A stretch of DNA of 8,179 nt from Flemingiibacterium sp045644145 (GTDB taxonomy: Bacteria > Bacillota > Clostridia > Oscillospirales > CAG-272). Numbering within the stretch: the first letter of the stretch is position 1; every line of letters starts with the position of its first letter. A program made the translations under genes and the position numbers. The stretch lies in the NCBI GenBank assembly GCA_045644145.1, contig JAZRGK010000041.1, forward strand, positions 1-8,179, given 5' to 3'. Positions 4,699 through 8,179 of the stretch are shown piece after piece. The notes beneath the pieces are model-generated. The model was not told the DNA's origin, did no database searches, and worked only from the letters and a program-made list of their open reading frames with translations.

Positions 4699-6888
4699 AT
4701 GGATATAAACGGGTACGACTCCCTTGAGGAGCTTCTTAAAAATACGGTGGATGGGGAATTTTACGTCCCCATGGATATCCGCGAGCTTACGGAATATTTC
4801 GGGCTTATGCCCAAGGAGTACGGGCTTCTTGACGGGGCGGTGCAGGCTCTTTTGGCAAGCGGCGATATTGCCGTGACCAAGCGCGGGAAGATCATCTCCG
4901 CCTCAAATTCGGGATATATCAGCGGAAACTTCCGCACCACAAGCCGCGGCTTCGGCTTTCTTTTAAGGGAACAGGGAGATGTTTTTATCTCCCACGACAA
5001 TGCCCGAGGTGCAATGAACGGCGATAAGATTCAGGTCAGGCTTTTAAAAACGCAGGACGGCTCACATCCCGAAGGCGAGGTGGTGAGAGTGCTGGAGCGC
5101 GCCATTACCGAGGTTATCGGTACAGTGCGCATAGTAAGGCGATCGCTCCCCGGCGCAAGAGTTGGAAAAAAGCATAAGAAGATGCCGAAAAAACAGCTTT
5201 CTGCGAAAATTTTCGTAACCCCCGACGATCCCAAGCTGTCCTTTAAAATCGACCTGCTTGCCGCTCAGGCAAACGGTGCCGCGGATGGGGACAAGGTGCT
5301 TGTAAGAATAACGAAATACCCCGACGGCAGTGGGGATAATCACGCGAGGGGCAAGGTGGTGCGCATTTTCGGCGCGTCTGATTCAAAGGATGCCAACTAT
5401 CACGCGGTTCTTTACGCCAACGGAATAAAGACGCGCTTTGACGAGGATACTCTCGCTGAGGCAAGAGCCATAGTGCCAGGATGCACCGTAGGTTCCAGAC
5501 TTGATCTCCGTGACAAGTGCATATTCACCATAGACGGCGCAGATGCCAAGGATTTTGACGATGCCATATCCCTTGAACGTGACGGGGACGGGTATCTCCT
5601 CGGCGTGCATATTGCGGACGTGGCGGAGTATGTAAGAGAGGGAAGCGCCCTTGACAGAGAGGCAATGAAGCGCGGTACGTCGGTGTATTTCACGGATAAG
5701 GTTGTGCCCATGCTCCCTGAGGAGCTTTCAAACGGCGTATGCTCCCTTAACCGTGACAGCGACAAATACGCGCTGTCGGCGCTTATGCGTATTGACAGCG
5801 AGGGAAATATACTTTCCGCAGAGTTCCGCGAATCGGTAATAAGCAGTAAGGTGCGGGGCGTGTACAGCGAAATAAACGATGTTCTGGAAAAGGGACAAAC
5901 GTCGGAATTTGTCGAAAAATACGCTTTTCTCATGGATGAAACCCTTCCGCTTATGGTGGAGCTTTACGAGATACTGAGATCAAAGACCGCAAGACGCGGC
6001 GCTCTCGAGCTTGAAACCTCTGAGGCGGTGATAATTCTTGGCGAGGACGGGCTTCCCATAGATATTACCGCCCGTGAACGCGGTGTGTCTGAGCGCCTTA
6101 TCGAGCAGTTCATGTTAGCGGCAAACGAAGCCGCGGCGGCGTGGCTTTCGGGCATGGAGTTACCTTGCGTGTACCGCGTACATGATGAACCAAGCTCGGA
6201 AAAGGTTCAGGCGTTTGCGGAATTCATACACAATGTGGGGCTTGATGTGCGTCCGCTGAACCGCCGAAAAATTTTGCCGTCTTCTTACCGTGATGTTGCG
6301 GCTGAGGCGGCGGAGAAGGGAATGAGCGCGGTGGTAACACCCATAATGCTCCGTTCGCTGATGAAAGCAAAATATTCTGCGGCGAGATCGGGCCATTTCG
6401 GACTTGGAAGCGGACTTTACTGCCACTTTACCTCTCCGATCCGCCGTTATCCCGACCTTGCGGTGCACCGCATAATCAAGGCGGCACTGCATGGAGAGAT
6501 CGACGACAAAACCCTTCACAAATACGAAGCATTTGCGGTTTCCGCGGCGGAAATTTCAAGTGAGAACGAGCTTCGCGCCGTAAATGCGGAGCGCGAGATC
6601 GACGATCTTTACAAGACCATTTTTATGTCGGAGCGCGTAGGGTGCGAATACGAGGGCGTCGTAAGCTCAGTGACGGGTTTTGGAATGTTTGTGGAGCTTG
6701 AAAATACCTGCGAGGGGCTTATTCCCATAAACACCCTTGAGGGCTGGTTTGAGTTCGATGAAAAGAACAGGCGGCTTATAGGCGAAAAGGGGGAAGTGTA
6801 CGCTCTCGGCATGAGTGTTCGCATAAGGGTAGAATTTTGCGATGTCATCGCACGGCGCGTGGAGTTTTCACTGCGCCGCAAACGCTAA
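4699..6888 (+). CDS. rnr: RNase R, 3'-5' exoribonuclease
   Basis: A 729-residue RNase II/RNB-family enzyme that degrades RNA from the 3' end, including structured RNA, and takes part in tmRNA-linked quality control. Domain order: N-terminal winged-helix-like region (about 5-68), two cold-shock OB domains (about 72-130 and 165-235), the RNB catalytic domain (about 255-600) and an S1 domain (about 649-727). The active-site aspartates are D279, D285, D287 and D288 in TIDGADAKDFDDAI, with the same spacing as D201/207/209/210 of E. coli RNase II. The RNB signature runs from H566 to H590 (HFGLGSGLYCHFTSPIRRY, then PDLAVH). It is shorter than B. subtilis RNase R (779) mainly because the basic tail after S1 is reduced to RRKR. 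AAAGGA lies 9 bases before the ATG. The usual downstream smpB and ssrA are absent. Confidence 0.96.
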   Translation: MDINGYDSLEELLKNTVDGEFYVPMDIRELTEYFGLMPKEYGLLDGAVQALLASGDIAVTKRGKIISASNSGYISGNFRTTSRGFGFLLREQGDVFISHDNARGAMNGDKIQVRLLKTQDGSHPEGEVVRVLERAITEVIGTVRIVRRSLPGARVGKKHKKMPKKQLSAKIFVTPDDPKLSFKIDLLAAQANGAADGDKVLVRITKYPDGSGDNHARGKVVRIFGASDSKDANYHAVLYANGIKTRFDEDTLAEARAIVPGCTVGSRLDLRDKCIFTIDGADAKDFDDAISLERDGDGYLLGVHIADVAEYVREGSALDREAMKRGTSVYFTDKVVPMLPEELSNGVCSLNRDSDKYALSALMRIDSEGNILSAEFRESVISSKVRGVYSEINDVLEKGQTSEFVEKYAFLMDETLPLMVELYEILRSKTARRGALELETSEAVIILGEDGLPIDITARERGVSERLIEQFMLAANEAAAAWLSGMELPCVYRVHDEPSSEKVQAFAEFIHNVGLDVRPLNRRKILPSSYRDVAAEAAEKGMSAVVTPIMLRSLMKAKYSAARSGHFGLGSGLYCHFTSPIRRYPDLAVHRIIKAALHGEIDDKTLHKYEAFAVSAAEISSENELRAVNAEREIDDLYKTIFMSERVGCEYEGVVSSVTGFGMFVELENTCEGLIPINTLEGWFEFDEKNRRLIGEKGEVYALGMSVRIRVEFCDVIARRVEFSLRRKR

Positions 6889-7293
6889 TACAGCGGCGGT
6901 CAGCGCGGTTTCGGATATTTCCGTATTTTCCGTATGCGTGCCCCGTCTTGCGATGACTTCGGTTATTGTAAGACCGAGGGCGCGGCTTTCTGCCACTATT
7001 CCGGCGCACACATCGTAACATTCAAGCTCGGTTTCGGAAGCGGATTCCCCGAATCTGGCAAGCGCCAAAATCTCATCACCGCCGCACTCTATTCCAAGTG
7101 TGCGCAGGGTGACGGGATCGCAAAAGTCGAGGCACAAAAGGCGGTTGGCTGTGCGGTAGGTATTTAGTGCGTCAAGCAGTTCGGGGGTCAACTTATCGGT
7201 TTTCCCACGATACAGTCCAAGCTCACCGAGGGCTTCCGCAAGCTCCGAGGCAAGTGGGGATGCATCTCCCTGAAAAATTATTCCGTATTCCAT
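6868..7293 (-). CDS. Small protein with a peptidoglycan-binding-like N-terminal half
   Basis: A 141-residue protein, acidic and Ala/Leu-rich. Residues 14-68 (LASELAEALGELGLYRGKTD, then LTPELLDALNTYRTANRLL up to DPVTLRTLGI) match the PG_binding_1 pattern found in spore and cell-wall hydrolases: two helices around YxGKxD, a third helix and a closing TLxxLGI. Residues 72-141 form a helical part that I do not recognise; DEILALAR recalls the start of the SleB/CwlJ hydrolase domain, but no catalytic region follows. There is no signal peptide or membrane segment, so a cytoplasmic or forespore location is more likely than export. AAAGGA lies about 9 bases before the ATG. The last 21 bases overlap the 3' end of convergent rnr, and no terminator separates them. 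It could be a shortened relative of a spore cortex hydrolase or a small domain protein in its own right. Confidence 0.65.
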   Translation of the reverse strand: MEYGIIFQGDASPLASELAEALGELGLYRGKTDKLTPELLDALNTYRTANRLLCLDFCDPVTLRTLGIECGGDEILALARFGESASETELECYDVCAGIVAESRALGLTITEVIARRGTHTENTEISETALTAAVLAFAAQ

Positions 7294-7507
7294 TTAGATA
7301 TTTCCTTTCGTGCTGTGTTTTCGGTATTATTTTTTCGGATGATTTCGGTGGCTATGTGTTGTAATTTTTGCCGCCGCTTTGACGGCGGTGGCGTGCGCAG
7401 TTATCTATTCGAGCGCGGCGAAGACGCTTCGGTGTTTGCCTTTGATTTCCGTAATGTGAGTTTTGCGCCAAGTTACATTTGCGTAAACAATATCTACGGC
7501 TGTACCG

Positions 7508-7530
7508 TAGGGGCGATTCACGAATCGCCC
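7508..7530. repeat. REP-like palindrome (GGGCGATTC-AC-GAATCGCCC)
   Basis: A perfect 9-bp inverted repeat (7511-7519 / 7522-7530) separated by two bases and preceded by GTAG. GTAGGGGCGATTC..GAATCGCCC sequences recur as dispersed intergenic repeats in several bacterial genomes, and translated shadows of them are common database artefacts. I recall this from experience; copy number here cannot be checked. Confidence 0.55.
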
Positions 7531-7546
7531 GTTCTCCATAACACGC

Positions 7547-7844
7547 TTCTCCACACAAAGTTGTGGAAAGCTGTGGAAAACCTCGGCGGATAGGGCAGAG
7601 GCGTGGTGTGGGTTGTAGAAAAGCATGTGGGAAAGTATGTGGAAAAGTTACAGGCGGCGAGAAAAGTCAGGATTATGCTCACAGATGTCCACAGCTTGGG
7701 TGTGGAGTGGAAAATTTGGGATTTTGTAATAGGTGTCGAAGTTTTTGGGGGATTTAACATAAAAAAATGCGCCTTTCGGACGGGAATCGTTCATAAGGTG
7801 CATTTTGTTGAAAGTGTGGAGAAATTCCGCGATTCTGTGGAAAA
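7547..7844. other. Cluster of near-DnaA-box sequences
   Basis: TGTGGAAAA occurs at 7572-7580, 7638-7646 and 7836-7844, TGTGGAGAA at 7815-7823, and its complement TTCTCCACA at 7547-7555; all differ by one base from the DnaA box TGTGGATAA. Two-mismatch versions lie at 7562-7570, 7614-7622, 7626-7634 and 7685-7693. No perfect box is present. Most point the same way. The cluster is followed by an AT-rich segment. It may be an origin-like or DnaA-titrating region, a remnant of one, or a TGTGG-rich repeat of other meaning. Confidence 0.35.
7764..7806. repeat. 12-bp hairpin with 19-base loop
   Basis: AAAATGCGCCTT (7764-7775) pairs with AAGGTGCATTTT (7795-7806) with one G-T pair. On the minus strand it sits just before an ATG (complement of 7758-7760), much as the IS leader hairpins do, but no transposase-like protein follows. 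Function unknown. Confidence 0.4.
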
Positions 7845-7917
7845 CTGAGAGTTTTATTTTTTGGCGTAAACCTATCACTGAACTGTCCGCTGAACCTAGC
7901 GGCGAACGAAGTGGCGG

Positions 7918-8013
7918 AATATATATTAAACTAAACCAAACTAAACTAAAACAATAATATATATAATTTTTAAGTCGTATCTCCTTATTCAAAATAATAT
8001 AGTTTCATAAAGT
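7918..8013. repeat. AT-rich segment with AAACT-type 5-base repeats
   Basis: The segment is roughly 85% A+T by eye. Bases 7928-7952 are five units of 5 bases: AAACT, AAACC, AAACT, AAACT, AAAAC, followed by alternating TATATATA. It could be an easily melted element next to the DnaA-box-like cluster. The period of 5 does not match the 3-base DnaA-trio motif. Confidence 0.45.
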
Positions 8014-8060
8014 AGCGCGTGCGCGCGAGGGAGAAAATAATAAACATCCACCCGCCAATG

Positions 8061-8100
8061 ATATGCACCCCAAAAGTTAGACACTTTTGGAGGTGCATAT
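8061..8100 (+). promoter_or_regulatory. IS leader hairpin covering the orfA ribosome binding site
   Basis: ATATGCACC (8061-8069) pairs with GGTGCATAT (8092-8100), and CCAAAAGT (8070-8077) with ACTTTTGG (8083-8090), with one bulged A at 8091 and the loop TAGAC. The GGAGG at 8089-8093 is in the 3' arm, 11 bases before the orfA ATG. Confidence 0.6.
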
Positions 8101-8104
8101 TTTT

Positions 8105-8179
8105 ATGGCAAAAAAGGGACAAATTCAAAGAAGGTACTCGTCAGAATTCAAAATATGTGTTATAATGGATATGCGAGAA
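8105..8179 (+). CDS. IS3-family transposase OrfA, N-terminal fragment
   Basis: Twenty-five codons are visible: MAKKGQIQRRYSSEFKICVI followed by MDMRE. The YSSEFK segment and basic start fit IS150-type OrfA, the DNA-binding half of the transposase. Against the left copy, codons 2-10 differ and three extra codons are present, after which the DNA is identical except for one base over the shared stretch. So the two ends belong to closely related but distinct copies. The gene is cut by the window edge, not visibly damaged. Confidence 0.75.
   Translation, partial: MAKKGQIQRRYSSEFKICVIMDMRE

Larger units (their letters stand above)
7294..8058. other. 765-base region without a convincing gene
   Basis: Open frames on both strands are short, overlap each other, lack ribosome binding sites and have no recognisable domain. 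The region holds a small hairpin (CCGCCG 7371-7376 / CGGCGG 7383-7388), a REP-like palindrome (7508-7530), a TGTGGAAAA-rich stretch (7547-7844), a 12-bp hairpin (7764-7806), a short hairpin (CCGCT 7887-7891 / AGCGG 7898-7902), an AT-rich segment with a 5-base repeat (7918-8013) and an alternating G-C tract (8015-8027). No clear promoter was seen for the minus-strand gene starting at 7293. Confidence 0.6.
8059..8179 (+). mobile_element. Right IS3-family element, 5' end only (IS150-like)
   Basis: The element begins TGATATGCACCCC at 8059 and runs off the right edge, in inverted orientation to the copy at 1-129. Terminal repeat, leader hairpin and orfA start are present; the rest of the element is outside the window. 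The first 49 bases equal those of the left copy. Confidence 0.8.

Noticed and set aside
7371..7388. CCGCCG/CGGCGG hairpin as a terminator
   Set aside because: The adjacent T-run is on the 5' side of the stem on the plus strand and becomes an A-run after the stem on the minus strand, so neither direction gives a terminator.
7315..7626. Open frames containing GCTVGAIHESP (plus) or MENGRFVNRPY (minus)
   Set aside because: These peptides are shadow translations of the REP-like palindrome at 7508-7530. They lack ribosome binding sites and a coherent domain.
7928..7952. AAACT repeats as plasmid iterons, a DnaA-trio or a CRISPR-like array
   Set aside because: Units are only 5 bases long with no spacers, no Rep gene is present, and the DnaA-trio has a 3-base period.
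7648..7992. A 114-codon minus-strand frame with a hydrophobic start
   Set aside because: It crosses the AT-rich repeat, the hairpin and the TGTGG cluster. Composition changes along its length, with no ribosome binding site or known motif.

Overview
The window reads as a piece of chromosome from a low-to-mid GC Gram-positive bacterium, most likely an uncultured member of the Clostridia. The grounds are the adjacent secG and rnr genes, strong GGAGG/AAAGGA ribosome binding sites, sigma-A promoters with 17-base spacers and extended -10 elements, a lipoprotein with internalin-type repeats, tRNA genes that encode CCA, and an IS3-family (IS150-like) insertion sequence. This placement is inference.

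Layout. Both edges carry the first part of an IS3-type element, in opposite orientation and reading outward (1-129 minus, 8059-8179 plus). The two leaders are identical, but the orfA starts differ. Inside these lie: a PnuC-family membrane transporter with a clear promoter (315-1025, +); a Fic-domain protein whose catalytic histidine is replaced by glutamine (1165-1827, -); two tandem tRNA-Ser genes (GCT and TGA) with their own promoter and terminator (1908-2129, -); and a leucine-rich-repeat lipoprotein with 18 internalin-like repeats (2280-3830, -). A divergent promoter region (3831-4068) separates the lipoprotein from secG (4069-4512, +), which has an unusual (Ala-Asp-Thr-X)10 tail. Next come a large nested hairpin ending in T6 (4525-4646), rnr encoding RNase R (4699-6888, +), and a small convergent gene with a peptidoglycan-binding-like fold (6868-7293, -) that overlaps the 3' end of rnr by 21 bases. 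The last 765 bases before the right IS hold no convincing gene. They contain a REP-like palindrome, a cluster of near-DnaA-box sequences, a long hairpin and a very AT-rich stretch with a 5-base repeat.

How the parts work together. SecG (translocon subunit) and RNase R (3'-5' exonuclease for structured RNA) are a known Firmicutes neighbourhood, usually followed by smpB and ssrA; here that continuation is missing. The LRR lipoprotein and the SecG tail share the same Ser/Thr-Ala-Asp-Thr low-complexity sequence, down to a near-identical 20-mer. The PnuC transporter, Fic protein, tRNAs and peptidoglycan-binding-like protein show no obvious functional link to each other.

I found no CRISPR array and no complete mobile element, and I cannot name a coherent new multi-gene system. 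The items most worth a second look are the nested hairpin in front of rnr, the Fic His-to-Gln change, the SecG tail and the DnaA-box-like cluster.
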